NCBI RefSeq assembly: GCF_918698245.1
Contig: NZ_CAKKMS010000006.1
Location: forward strand, 1 to 64,000
Direction of reading: 5' to 3'
Origin: Pedobacter sp. Bi126
GTDB lineage: Bacteria; Bacteroidota; Bacteroidia; Sphingobacteriales; Sphingobacteriaceae
Length of the DNA stretch: 64,000 nt
Shown here piece by piece: positions 43,199-52,684 of the stretch. Positions within the stretch are counted from its first letter, which is position 1. The number at the start of each line of letters is the position of its first letter. The translations under genes and the position numbers were made by a program. Under the pieces are notes generated by a model, which saw only the letters and a list, made by a program, of their open reading frames with translations, had not been told where the DNA came from and searched no databases.

Positions 43199-44179
43199 AT
43201 GAAGGAAAAAAGAACGGTTGTAATTACAGGCGCTTCGAGCGGTGCCGGCAGAGCAATGGCTACAGTATTTGCTCAGAATGGAGATAAATTGGTGATCTCT
43301 TCCCGCAGTATGGACGAACTCACATCACTGGCTACAGAATGTGAATTATTCGGTGCAGAAGTGTTAACAGTTGAAGCCGATGTATCCGATTATAAACAGG
43401 TCATTAATTTGGCAGCGGCCGCCGATAATTTTGGACCTGGAATAGATATCTGGATAAATAATGCCGGTGTACTTGCTATCGGCGAATTTGATGTTACACC
43501 AATGGAAGTTTCGGAGCAGGTGCTGCGCACCAATCTGCTTGGCTACATGAACGGAGCCCATGCTGTACTCCCGTATTTTAAAAAACATGGATCAGGTATC
43601 ATCATCAACAATATCTCTATTGGTGGCTTTCTTCCTGTACCTTACGGTGTGGCCTATTCTGCAAGCAAATTTGGTTTGAAGGGTTTTAGTGCAGCCCTTA
43701 AAACAGAATTATCCAGGTACCCCAATATTTATATCTGTGATGCCTTTCCGGCATTTTTAGATACACCAGGGATCCAGCATGCGGCAAATTATACCAGAAA
43801 AAGTTTAAAACCTGCACCTCCGGTATACGATCCGATGCGTGTTGCGCTAAGCATACTTAAACTTTCTAAGCAACCGAAACCACAAACGATGATTGGAAGT
43901 ACTTCGATACTGCTCCGCCTATCTTATGCCATTTTTCCGGCAATTACAAGGGGTATAGCCGGAGCCGTGATACGTAGTTACTTAAAAAGTGCACCTGACA
44001 TCGAAAAAACAAATGGCAATATTTTCTCTCCGCTTCCTTTTGGTAATGCCATACATGGCGGTTGGGGAATGCCTGGAAAACCTAAGGCGCACCGTAAATA
44101 CCTGGCCGGCGGACTACTTCTCTTTGCGGGCGCAGTGCTTTTAACAGCCAAAAGTTTATCACAACTACCTAAGGGATAA
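43199..44179 (+). CDS. Short-chain dehydrogenase/reductase with C-terminal membrane helix
   Basis: I start at 43199 (MKEKRTVVITGASSGAGRAM), though 43196 and 43181 are possible. The 326-residue product has the Rossmann nucleotide motif TGASSGAG, the NNAG motif and the catalytic YSASK (tyrosine and lysine), so it is a classical SDR. After the SDR part comes an extension (about 230-326) with a short hydrophobic end (GGLLLFAGAVLLTAKSL), which suggests membrane attachment. The substrate cannot be told. It lies divergent from katE and convergent with the trehalose genes. Confidence 0.88.
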   Translation: MKEKRTVVITGASSGAGRAMATVFAQNGDKLVISSRSMDELTSLATECELFGAEVLTVEADVSDYKQVINLAAAADNFGPGIDIWINNAGVLAIGEFDVTPMEVSEQVLRTNLLGYMNGAHAVLPYFKKHGSGIIINNISIGGFLPVPYGVAYSASKFGLKGFSAALKTELSRYPNIYICDAFPAFLDTPGIQHAANYTRKSLKPAPPVYDPMRVALSILKLSKQPKPQTMIGSTSILLRLSYAIFPAITRGIAGAVIRSYLKSAPDIEKTNGNIFSPLPFGNAIHGGWGMPGKPKAHRKYLAGGLLLFAGAVLLTAKSLSQLPKG

Positions 44180-44195
44180 CCAGGTGCTTTACAAT

Positions 44196-47100
44196 TTAGC
44201 GGCCGTAAAGTTCGGTTTCTGATTTCAACCAGTTTATCGTTTTTTCGGTAATAAATCCTTCATCTACCCGCCATGCCCAGTTACCCGATGCTTTACCCGG
44301 CGTATTCATCTTAGCGGCATCACCCAACTGCATAATATCCTGCATGGGAATTATTGCAATTTCTGCAATTGAAGAATAGCAAAGCCTGATCATGGCCATA
44401 TTAACATTCGTTTCATCAACCCTGGCACCAACATAGTTCGATAGCCGTTTTCGAAGCGCTTCATCTGTTTCATTTTTAAACCATCCCAAAGTTGTATTGT
44501 TGTCGTGCGTTCCGGTATAGACAATAAAATTCACTGAATCAAAATTGTGTGGAATATGGGGAGAAACGGCCAGGTCTTCGCCAAAGGCAAACTGTATTAC
44601 TTTCATGCCGCGCAAGCCGAACTGTTTTCTTAAATGGACTACATCTTCGGTAATTTCGCCAAGATCTTCGGCAATAAAAGGAAGTTCGCCGAATTTTCCT
44701 TTCATAGATTTAAAAAATTTAGCGCCGGGCCCAGGTTGCCAGGTACCATTTACCGCATCATCAAGATCAGCTGCAACCTGCCAATAACTCGCAAAAGCCC
44801 TGAAATGATCCAGACGTACAAGGTCGTATATTTTACTGCTTTTTTTGAGCCGGTTCTTCCACCATTTAAATCCCTCATGCTCCATCCGCTCCCAATTGTA
44901 TATCGGCATTCCCCACAACTGCCCTTTTTCATTAAAATAATCTGGAGGTACCGCCGCAACAACGGTTCTGTTTCCGTTTTTATCAAGGAGAAAATTTTGA
45001 GGTTCTGCCCATACTTCAACCGCATCGTAATCCAGATAAAATGGAAGATCGCCGATCAATCCTATTCCCTTTTTATTTGCGTAGGCCTTTAATTTGTACC
45101 ATTGACGGTAAAAAATAAACTGGCTCCATTTTATTTCCTCAAGCTCGGCAAGGTAGTTTTTTTCATATTCAGCAATTGCCTTTTTATTTTTAGACTTAAA
45201 CTTTTCTGGCCAGTTAAACCACTCACTATTTTTATAAGACTGTTTTAAATGGGTATAAATAGAAAAATCAGTGAGCCAGCGCTCTTCAGCCTTACAAAAC
45301 GCGTTGTAGCTTGCAATCAGTTTTTTGTTGCCCATACTTTTAAAGCGCTGATAGGCCTTACTTAAAACACGCTCTTTCATTTCTGCTGTTTTTTCAAAAT
45401 CAACTTGTGCTGTTATTGGTAATAGGAAAGCATCAAGGTCGCTTTTATTCAAAAGCCCATCTTCGAACAAAAATTCCGGACTAATGAGCATGGTATTTCC
45501 GGCCATAGCAGAACTGCTGGAATAAGGGGAATACCCGTTCTCCTTTTTTACCGGATTGAGGGGCAGAATCTGCCAATAGCTTTGCCGCGAAGCATAAAGA
45601 AAATCTACAAATTTATATGCGCTGGGGCCCAAATCGCCGATACCAAAACTGGATGGTAAGGAACTGATGTGCATCAACACCCCGGCAGAACGTCCATTTT
45701 TTTTAGGGGTTAACCTGATTACCGCCAATTGAACTTCGTTGAACAACTGGCTGATGCGTATACCCCTCTGTAACGGGTCCTTAGCCCCTTTTTTCCCCGT
45801 AAGTAGATTTTCCCATGTTAAGAGTGCCTCCTGCGGTAAAATAACAGCAGTATCTTCCCAATCGAAATCGCTAATTGGTACATTCTGAATTTTACAGCAT
45901 TTGGCAAAACCCAGGGGAACAACCGTTATTATCCAGTGGTGTTTGTACCTCCTTGCAAAAGCACAGATATGGTTACTATACTTACCTTCAACCGTTAAGG
46001 GTATATAGGTACCAAGTTCGAAAACATCTGCTTCGGATTTTCTGATCAATAGCAAAGTTTTGGTTAACCACATTTTCAACTTTCCAGAAAACCTGTCTTC
46101 CCAAAGTTTTTTATAGTCAGCAGGTGTTTCTAGATCCTCCATCATTTTGAATCTGCTGTTATAATCAACAGGTCTTCTATTATCAGGATCAACAAGGCTT
46201 AAATCCCATAATTCGGTTCCCTGATAAATATCCGGCACACCAGGACAGGTAAATTTTAAAGTGAGCTGCGCTAAACTATTGATTATTGCAAAATCTGAAA
46301 TTCGCTTCAAAAAGTCTTTGATCAATTTTCCGCTTTCCATCCTTTCATTTAAAATAACCCGCGAAAACTTATTCAGTTTATGCTCGTAAACCTCATCCGG
46401 ACTTGCCCAGTCTGACCGTTTTTTGGATTCCCGCAACGCTTTTACAATAAACTGTGCTAAACGGTTATCAATATCATGCTCATCATCTTCTAAAAAAGGA
46501 AAGGCCCCAATAATGGTCTGCAGGAGCAGATAAACATCATTGTCGTGTAACTGTTTATAAGCTGGCACCTTATGCTGTAAACTGCTAAAAATACGCTTAA
46601 GCTGTTCAACCAGCAGGCTCCACTCCTCAGGAAGATCGCTAAGCACATTCAATCTGGCCCTTACATCCTCCCCTTTTTTGGTATCGTGGGTAGCACTCGC
46701 ATTTATACTTAGTGGCCATTGCTGCTGGCGATTCTGCATTTCATTATGAAACCGATCAAGCGGTATCCCGAATGCATCCGGAGCATCTCCAACTTCACTG
46801 TGACCTACAAAACGGTTGTAGGTAAACATCAGCGTATCTTCAACCCCCTTTGCCATTAACGGACCGGTAAACTGCATACAGCGTTGAAAAAACTGACCAA
46901 CTTTTTGGCTATACGCAGGATCTGCATTTCGGGGCTTTTCTAAAAATATGGTAGATAACAATTCACCTGCTTTACCCAGTTTTTTATCACCGACGAGGGG
47001 CATTAGCAGGCTGCTGATTTTCTTTTCATCGATTTCTGAAAGTGGGAAACTATAATTGTAATACCGATATACAGGCATGCGGATAAGGAACCAGCCAAGC

Positions 47101-48248
47101 GCCTTTTTTAGTTCTGCGTTTTCTATAGAAGAAAAACCAGGCGGTTTAAGTGGCAAGAGCATTTCAAATAGGTTATCCAATTCGCCCTGCATGTGTTTAA
47201 ACAATATATTATGTTTTTTTTCATAGATCAGCTGAGATGGATCGAGTTTTTTTCCGGTTACCCGCTTATATAGGCTGGTAAAAGGTTTCTCGGCCTGCCT
47301 ATTGGTAAAAAGATTGTTTACCATTGCCATAAAATCATAACCGGTATTTCCCTGTACCTTCCAGTCCAGCGGCATCCGCTCTCCCTGTTCCAGAATTTTT
47401 TCCACTACAATATAAATTTCCTTTCCAACTGACTTCCGGAGGTTTTGTAAATAGCCTTTAGGGTCATAAAGCCCATCTACATGGTCGATTCTCAATCCCT
47501 GAAAAACCCCTTTATCAATCAGTTCGAAAATATAGCGGTGATAAATATCGAATGTTTCCTGATGTTGCATGTTCAGGCAGATCAGACTATTGACTGTAAA
47601 AAACCTTCGGTAGTTGATTTTATGATCGGTTTCCTGCCAATTACACAAGCGGTAATGCTGATCGTTGACAATCTGTTTTAAAACAGCTGTATTGCTGTTA
47701 ACTTTCCTAAAATCGAGTAATGCCAGCATTTTATGCGTATCAGCATTAACGGGCCAATTGGTTTCACCATAACACAGATAATATTCGCCTTTAACTTTCT
47801 TGAGCTGTATTGTCTCCTGCTTTATAGCTTCATCAAGCGCCTCACCTAAAAAAGGAACCATTAATCGTCCATCGTCCTTTTCCAGATCAATATCAAAAAA
47901 TCGGGCAAAATCTGAGGAATTGCCTTTTTGAAGCACATCCATTAACCAGGTATTACCGGGATGAAAGGCCATGTGGTTGGGAACAATATCCTGAAGCCAC
48001 CCAATCCTTGCATCTTTTAGTTTTTTAGACACATTTAACAACTCTGCCTCGGTACCGATCTCAGGATTTATCTTTAATGGATTTATCACATCATAACCGT
48101 GCATACTGCCCGGAACGGCTTCAAAAATAGGCGATGCGTACAATGTACTTATTCCCAATTCGGTTAGGTATGGGATAATACGATCAAGCGATTTAAGGTT
48201 AAAATCTTTGTGGAACTGAATGCGGTAAGTGGCGCTAGGTTTATACAT
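44196..48248 (-). CDS. treY: TreY-MalQ fusion: malto-oligosyltrehalose synthase joined to 4-alpha-glucanotransferase
   Basis: The 1350-residue product is two enzymes in one chain. Residues 1 to about 845 are TreY (GH13): YRIQFHKDFNL, the nucleophile region LRIDHVDGLYDP, acid/base in VVEKILEQGE and SATHDTKKGEDVRARL. It turns the reducing end of maltodextrin into a trehalosyl unit. From about 850 it is MalQ (GH77): AGVLMHISSLPSSFGIGDLG, GYSPYSSSSAMAG, LVRLDHFRAF, EDLGEIT and TGTHDNNTTLGWF. MalQ moves glucan chains between acceptors and can regenerate chains long enough for TreY. The gene starts 8 bases inside the treZ end, so TreZ, TreY and MalQ are made together. Confidence 0.94.
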   Translation of the reverse strand: MYKPSATYRIQFHKDFNLKSLDRIIPYLTELGISTLYASPIFEAVPGSMHGYDVINPLKINPEIGTEAELLNVSKKLKDARIGWLQDIVPNHMAFHPGNTWLMDVLQKGNSSDFARFFDIDLEKDDGRLMVPFLGEALDEAIKQETIQLKKVKGEYYLCYGETNWPVNADTHKMLALLDFRKVNSNTAVLKQIVNDQHYRLCNWQETDHKINYRRFFTVNSLICLNMQHQETFDIYHRYIFELIDKGVFQGLRIDHVDGLYDPKGYLQNLRKSVGKEIYIVVEKILEQGERMPLDWKVQGNTGYDFMAMVNNLFTNRQAEKPFTSLYKRVTGKKLDPSQLIYEKKHNILFKHMQGELDNLFEMLLPLKPPGFSSIENAELKKALGWFLIRMPVYRYYNYSFPLSEIDEKKISSLLMPLVGDKKLGKAGELLSTIFLEKPRNADPAYSQKVGQFFQRCMQFTGPLMAKGVEDTLMFTYNRFVGHSEVGDAPDAFGIPLDRFHNEMQNRQQQWPLSINASATHDTKKGEDVRARLNVLSDLPEEWSLLVEQLKRIFSSLQHKVPAYKQLHDNDVYLLLQTIIGAFPFLEDDEHDIDNRLAQFIVKALRESKKRSDWASPDEVYEHKLNKFSRVILNERMESGKLIKDFLKRISDFAIINSLAQLTLKFTCPGVPDIYQGTELWDLSLVDPDNRRPVDYNSRFKMMEDLETPADYKKLWEDRFSGKLKMWLTKTLLLIRKSEADVFELGTYIPLTVEGKYSNHICAFARRYKHHWIITVVPLGFAKCCKIQNVPISDFDWEDTAVILPQEALLTWENLLTGKKGAKDPLQRGIRISQLFNEVQLAVIRLTPKKNGRSAGVLMHISSLPSSFGIGDLGPSAYKFVDFLYASRQSYWQILPLNPVKKENGYSPYSSSSAMAGNTMLISPEFLFEDGLLNKSDLDAFLLPITAQVDFEKTAEMKERVLSKAYQRFKSMGNKKLIASYNAFCKAEERWLTDFSIYTHLKQSYKNSEWFNWPEKFKSKNKKAIAEYEKNYLAELEEIKWSQFIFYRQWYKLKAYANKKGIGLIGDLPFYLDYDAVEVWAEPQNFLLDKNGNRTVVAAVPPDYFNEKGQLWGMPIYNWERMEHEGFKWWKNRLKKSSKIYDLVRLDHFRAFASYWQVAADLDDAVNGTWQPGPGAKFFKSMKGKFGELPFIAEDLGEITEDVVHLRKQFGLRGMKVIQFAFGEDLAVSPHIPHNFDSVNFIVYTGTHDNNTTLGWFKNETDEALRKRLSNYVGARVDETNVNMAMIRLCYSSIAEIAIIPMQDIMQLGDAAKMNTPGKASGNWAWRVDEGFITEKTINWLKSETELYGR

Positions 48249-50100
48249 CTTTTTTAGAAAGAATAAGAATTGATTCGGGAAATAGGGTAATTTGTTGACC
48301 AGGAGGTAAGCTGTTTATTTCTTCGTGTGGTTCATTCCAAACCAATGAGGAAGAGTTAAGCAACACGGCCCAATCTTGAATGGTTTCACCTGTCGAAAGG
48401 TTTTGCTTTTGATCTGAAAAGTTAAACAGCACCAGTATTTTTTGTGTACCCTTCCATCGGCTTAACATTAAACATTTTTTTTCTGGGTAAGCCACTGCCT
48501 TAACGTTCTTTCGATCTAAATCTGCAAGCACCTCATTTTGCTTTCGGAGTGCAATCAATGTTTTGTAATAAAACAACATTTTAAGGTTTAACGGCACTTG
48601 CAGTTTTCGCCAATCCAGTTTTGAATGCTGAAAAGTTGATTCGCTTTGTGGGTCGGGCACGGCTTCATCTCCATGAAAAGCCGAAAACTCCGCTTTTCTG
48701 CCTTCTCTAACGGCTTCGACCAGATGGTGATCACTGTGACTTACAAAAAACTGGAAAGGATTTGTTTCCGCCCATTCCTCGCCCATAAATATCAGGGGTA
48801 AAAAAGGGCTGCAAAAAACGGCAGCAGCCATCACTTTTAACATTTCAAAGCTCAGCAATGCAGCAGTCCGTTCGCCTAGCATGCGATTACCGACCTGATC
48901 ATGATTTTGTGAAAAAACAACAAATTTATTACCTGAAACATCGCCTATGGGCTCGCCGAACTTTTTCTGCCTATGGGGTGAATATTGTCCATCGTACACA
49001 TAAGCGCTGTTAAAAGATTTAGCCAGATCATCCACGCCGTTAAAATCTGAATAATAACCTTTTTGTTCCTGACCTGCGCAAACCCTCAACGCATGATGAA
49101 ATTCATCTATCCATTGGGCATCCATACCATAGCCATACTCTTTTTGCGGCCTGATAAAACGGCCATCGTTCAGGTCAAGTTCAACAATTAGTTCATAAGT
49201 TCTGCCGGTTACCTGAGCAAGTTTTTCGGTATGTGATTTAATCTCTGCCAGAATATGAACAGGGCTAAAATCTTTAATTGCGTGTACCGCATCTAGCCTA
49301 AGGGCATCGATGTGAAAATCCCTGAACCACATTAGTGCATTTTCGATAAAGAAATCCCTTACCGCATCGCAGCCTGCATCATCAAAGTTAATGGCCTGCC
49401 CCCAGGGCGTATGGTATTTATCAGTAAAGTACGGGCCGAAATCTGCAAAATAATTCCCTTCTGGCCCTACGTGGTTATAAACCACATCCAAGATTACGGC
49501 CAACCCCTTCGCATGGCAGATATTAACGAGTTGTTGTAATGCCAAAGGACCACCATAGGTATTTTGTACGGCAAAAGGAAATACACCATCATAACCCCAA
49601 TTCCTGCCGCCCGAAAATTGTGCAACGGGCATAATCTCGATGGCGGTAATGCCGAGTTCAACAAGGTAATCGAGTTTTTTTTCGATGGCGGCAAAATCTC
49701 CTTCAGGTGTGAAAGTTCCGGTATGGAGTTCGTAAATGATGAAATCTTTCAGTGCAATTCCCTGCCAATTGTTATCCGTCCAAGGGAAACTTTTCAGATC
49801 AAAAGCTGTTGATACCCCCTGCGGTCCTTCGGCCAGGAGTAACGAGGCTGGATCTGAACGCACAAATTCCTTCCCGTCTTTACGGGTGCTGATTTTAAAG
49901 CTATAAGTTTCCAGTGGCTTTATTTGATCGGTTTGTAAATACCAATATCCATACTCCTCATTAAATAGATCAATAACCGCAGCGCTTTCTGTTATTAAAA
50001 CAGCAACTTGTTCTGCAAGCGGTGCCCAAACCCTTATTTCTGCCTGTCCGCTTTCGTTAAAATTTAATCCAATACTTCTTTTTTGTATATCTATTCCCAT
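48241..50100 (-). CDS. treZ: Malto-oligosyltrehalose trehalohydrolase
   Basis: The 619-residue product has an N-terminal E-set/CBM48-like domain (IRVWAPLAEQVAVLI; 1-110), a GH13 barrel with DALRLDAVHAI (nucleophile), LIVELDLND (acid/base) and FSQNHDQVGNR, and a C-terminal beta domain. It releases free trehalose from the product of TreY. GYDGVFPFAVQNTYGG is typical of TreZ rather than of branching enzyme. The stop overlaps the start of the fused treY-malQ gene by 8 bases. Trehalose made this way from glycogen protects against drying and osmotic stress. Confidence 0.94.
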   Translation of the reverse strand: MGIDIQKRSIGLNFNESGQAEIRVWAPLAEQVAVLITESAAVIDLFNEEYGYWYLQTDQIKPLETYSFKISTRKDGKEFVRSDPASLLLAEGPQGVSTAFDLKSFPWTDNNWQGIALKDFIIYELHTGTFTPEGDFAAIEKKLDYLVELGITAIEIMPVAQFSGGRNWGYDGVFPFAVQNTYGGPLALQQLVNICHAKGLAVILDVVYNHVGPEGNYFADFGPYFTDKYHTPWGQAINFDDAGCDAVRDFFIENALMWFRDFHIDALRLDAVHAIKDFSPVHILAEIKSHTEKLAQVTGRTYELIVELDLNDGRFIRPQKEYGYGMDAQWIDEFHHALRVCAGQEQKGYYSDFNGVDDLAKSFNSAYVYDGQYSPHRQKKFGEPIGDVSGNKFVVFSQNHDQVGNRMLGERTAALLSFEMLKVMAAAVFCSPFLPLIFMGEEWAETNPFQFFVSHSDHHLVEAVREGRKAEFSAFHGDEAVPDPQSESTFQHSKLDWRKLQVPLNLKMLFYYKTLIALRKQNEVLADLDRKNVKAVAYPEKKCLMLSRWKGTQKILVLFNFSDQKQNLSTGETIQDWAVLLNSSSLVWNEPHEEINSLPPGQQITLFPESILILSKKDV

Positions 50101-50197
50101 TAAAGCCCTTTTTTAGGAGAACAAAAAAAAACAGGCCAAAGTTTTGACGGATATTTATTAAAATATGCTGGAATTTGCATAGGCCTAAAGCAAGCTC

Positions 50198-51007
50198 TTA
50201 TGGCGTATTGCTAGGCTTATCATCTACTGGCTCCTGCATTTTACCCATTTGTTCAGCTAATTTGCCATCAGGGGTAATATTGCCCATGGCTACCTGCAGT
50301 TTGTTTTTAAATCCTGATACGACCATGTCTTTTCCGTCCATCATCGCTTCATAACCATCTTTAGCTACCGCTGCAGGATCAGCTAATTCGCCTTCCTGTA
50401 CTATTTTTGAATCCATCATATCAGCTTTTCTAAAAAAGTCGGTATCTGTGGGGCCAGGTAGTAGAGAGGTTATCGTAACTGGCGAATCTTTTATTTCTGC
50501 ACGCACCGCTTCGTTAAAAGAGTGCACAAATGCTTTTGTGCCATGGTAAACAGCCTGATAAGGCCCGGGCAATTTTCCTGCAACCGATGCAACATTCAAG
50601 ATCTTCCCTGCTCCCCGTTTTACCATCTCTTTTAAATATAATTTGGTTAAGGTTACCAAAGAAGCAATGTTCAACTGGATAATTTTTAGTTCTTTACTTA
50701 GGTCGGTATCTATAAATTTGCCATAAACTTCTTGTCCGGCGTCGTTTACCAATACATCGATCTGCACATTTTTTGCACGTATGTTTTCATATAGGTCAAA
50801 AGCCGCGTCCCGTTCAGACAGGTCGGCGGTCATGGTGATTACCTCAACTCCTTCCGCTTCAAAAATGGCTGCTGCACGTTGTAACCTTGCCTCTTCCCGG
50901 CCAACAATAATGAGGTTAAAACCATCTTTTGCAAAAAGTTTGGCCAGTTCATAACCAATTCCACTGCTTGCACCTGTAATCAATGCAAAATGTTTTCTAT
51001 TTTCCAT
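50198..51007 (-). CDS. Short-chain dehydrogenase/reductase
   Basis: The 269-residue product is a classical SDR: TGASSGIG at residues 11-18, NDAG (where NNAG is usual) and the catalytic YHGTK with upstream serine in VASVAG. The early lysine/arginine pattern (IIVGREEARL) suggests NADP. The C-terminus is an extra 40 residues rich in methionine and lysine. It is 27 bases after the small protein gene at 51035 and 97 bases before treZ. The substrate is unknown. Confidence 0.9.
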   Translation of the reverse strand: MENRKHFALITGASSGIGYELAKLFAKDGFNLIIVGREEARLQRAAAIFEAEGVEVITMTADLSERDAAFDLYENIRAKNVQIDVLVNDAGQEVYGKFIDTDLSKELKIIQLNIASLVTLTKLYLKEMVKRGAGKILNVASVAGKLPGPYQAVYHGTKAFVHSFNEAVRAEIKDSPVTITSLLPGPTDTDFFRKADMMDSKIVQEGELADPAAVAKDGYEAMMDGKDMVVSGFKNKLQVAMGNITPDGKLAEQMGKMQEPVDDKPSNTP

Positions 51008-51034
51008 GTTGTCGTATTTACTGTTTTAAAAAAA

Positions 51035-51229
51035 TTAATCCTGATGAGGCGTTCCGCTATCTTCAGCGCGGTCTGTATCCGAATCCGATTTCGCTGCCTG
51101 TTTTGATAATTCCTTAGCAGAAGCCTCATCCTGATAAGCACTATCCGCATCACTTGCCTCAATCTGCGAATGAGGTACAATACCAACCTTATTTTCACTG
51201 TCCTGCTGATCTGTTTTTTTGTTTTCCAT
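51035..51229 (-). CDS. Small hydrophilic protein
   Basis: The start is best at 51229 (MENKKTDQQDSENKVGIVPH); the open frame extends to 51265 but without protein-like sequence. The 64-residue product is charged and rich in Asp, Ser and Ala (ASDADSAYQDEASAKELSKQ), probably disordered. It is 27 bases upstream of an SDR gene and the two are likely co-transcribed. No family is recognised. Confidence 0.6.
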   Translation of the reverse strand: MENKKTDQQDSENKVGIVPHSQIEASDADSAYQDEASAKELSKQAAKSDSDTDRAEDSGTPHQD

Positions 51230-51551
51230 AGTTTTAAGTTTAAACCTTCGAATTATTTTCTGCAAGAAGCACGACCTTCGTTTTAAAACTTGTGCTTCAT
51301 TAAATAAACAAGGTAAAACTGCTACAGGTTTGATTTATTTAACAGTTAAGGTATGTGGTTACAATACTGCTTAACATCCGATTAAATGTTTCTAAGCAGG
51401 CACAGTATTATCATATTTTGAGCACCTTAAAAAAGGGATGGCCTGGGGATTTATGTCCCAAAGGACAGCAAGAGAAAACAAAAAAGAAAACCATCTGAAA
51501 TCTTCGCCTGTTTATATAAAAAAACAAACCCTTAGACTAATACTAAAGAAT
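51230..51551. other. 322-bp divergent gap
   Basis: The gap separates the small protein gene and the iron permease-like gene, which diverge. I see no repeat or small gene in it. Confidence 0.45.
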
Positions 51552-52031
51552 ATGACAAACAAGCAAAACTTTTTTGAACGTATATCTGACAAGATTACCT
51601 ATTGGACCGGAAGTGCAAGCGCCTTTACCATAGCTGTTGGCATTATTCTAATTTGGGGCATTAGCGGCCCTATTTTCGACTATTCGGATACCTGGCAACT
51701 GGTCATTAATACCGGAACAACAATTATTACTTTTTTAATGGTATTTCTGATCCAAAAAACCCAGAATAAAGACTCAAAGGCCATACAGTTAAAACTTAAT
51801 GAGTTATTGGCGGCCAGCAGACATGCCAGTAACCGCATGGTCGATATTGAAGACCTCTCGGAGGCAGAACTTGATGTATTGCATAAATACTATGCGAAAC
51901 TTTCCGATATGGCAGAAAAAGGAGAAGATATCCACCATTCCCATTCAATTGATTCTGCAAAAAAACTTTCAGAAGAAAAATTAACAGGTACGCCCAGGCT
52001 AGCTAAAAATAAAAAAAATGGTAAACCTTAG
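51552..52031 (+). CDS. Low-affinity iron permease family membrane protein
   Basis: I start at 51552 (MTNKQNFFERISDKITYWTG) since this is the usual N-terminus of the family; the frame is open to 51438 but the extra residues are not conserved in character. The 159-residue product has two membrane helices (about 20-40 and 52-72; AFTIAVGIILIWGISGPIF and TTIITFLMVFLIQ) and the motif QKTQNKDSKAIQLKLNELL. A soluble helical tail follows (DIEDLSEAELDVLHKYYAKL). The family name comes from yeast Fet4; the bacterial proteins are much shorter and their transport role is not established. Confidence 0.85.
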   Translation: MTNKQNFFERISDKITYWTGSASAFTIAVGIILIWGISGPIFDYSDTWQLVINTGTTIITFLMVFLIQKTQNKDSKAIQLKLNELLAASRHASNRMVDIEDLSEAELDVLHKYYAKLSDMAEKGEDIHHSHSIDSAKKLSEEKLTGTPRLAKNKKNGKP

Positions 52032-52172
52032 CCATTTTTCCATATGTAATGATCTGAATTAACAATCGGGATGGGATTAAAAGCTCAGCTTTTCTCAATA
52101 ATAAGGGGCTAAAAGTTTGGTACGGCGCTTTGCAGGCCAAAAAAGGTAAGTGTTAACTCACATAGCAAGGGC

Positions 52173-52616
52173 TTATACTTTCGGAAGTTCAATATAAAAC
52201 TTTGTTCCCTTGTTTTCTTCACTATCAAACCAGATTTTCCCTTTGTGCCATTCAACAATAGTTTTGATAATTGACATGCCAAGGCCTGTAGACTGTTCGC
52301 CGTTTAAACCGTTCCTGCGGGCATTGGTAAATTTCTCAAAAAGTGTAGCGTGATATTCTTTCGGAATTCCGATTCCGTTGTCAGCAACTGTAATTAGAAT
52401 TTGTTTTTTGCTCTCTGTGAGATAGACGTCTATGTTTCCGTTTTTCGGGGTAAATTTAAGTGAATTGGAAATCAGGTTATTGATCACCTGCATAAATTTA
52501 TCTTCATCAATTTCGGCAAAAATACGCTCTTTACTTGAACGGCAGGAAAAAGTAATCTGTAAACCGTCCTGCATATCGAAATATTCCTGGCCAGCCAGGG
52601 AGATCTTGCTCACCAA
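52173..52616 (-). CDS. Histidine kinase, C-terminal ATPase half (after frameshift)
   Basis: This frame encodes the ATPase half of a sensor kinase: N box INNLISNSLKFTP, G1 ADNGIGIP, F box LFEKFTN and G2 STGLGMSIIK. Its frame is open past 52616 up to about 52700, with sequence (LKLIRDFLNQEFLETAGVQL) that directly continues the kinase of 52685-53239. The GTG at 52616 is internal and not a credible native start. So this is the second half of one broken or frameshift-made protein, not an independent gene. Confidence 0.8.
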   Translation of the reverse strand: MVSKISLAGQEYFDMQDGLQITFSCRSSKERIFAEIDEDKFMQVINNLISNSLKFTPKNGNIDVYLTESKKQILITVADNGIGIPKEYHATLFEKFTNARRNGLNGEQSTGLGMSIIKTIVEWHKGKIWFDSEENKGTKFYIELPKV

Positions 52617-52684
52617 TTCTACTCTTTTTTTAACCAGTTGTACACCTGCTGTCTCAAGAAACTCCTGGTTCAGAAAGTCGCGAA

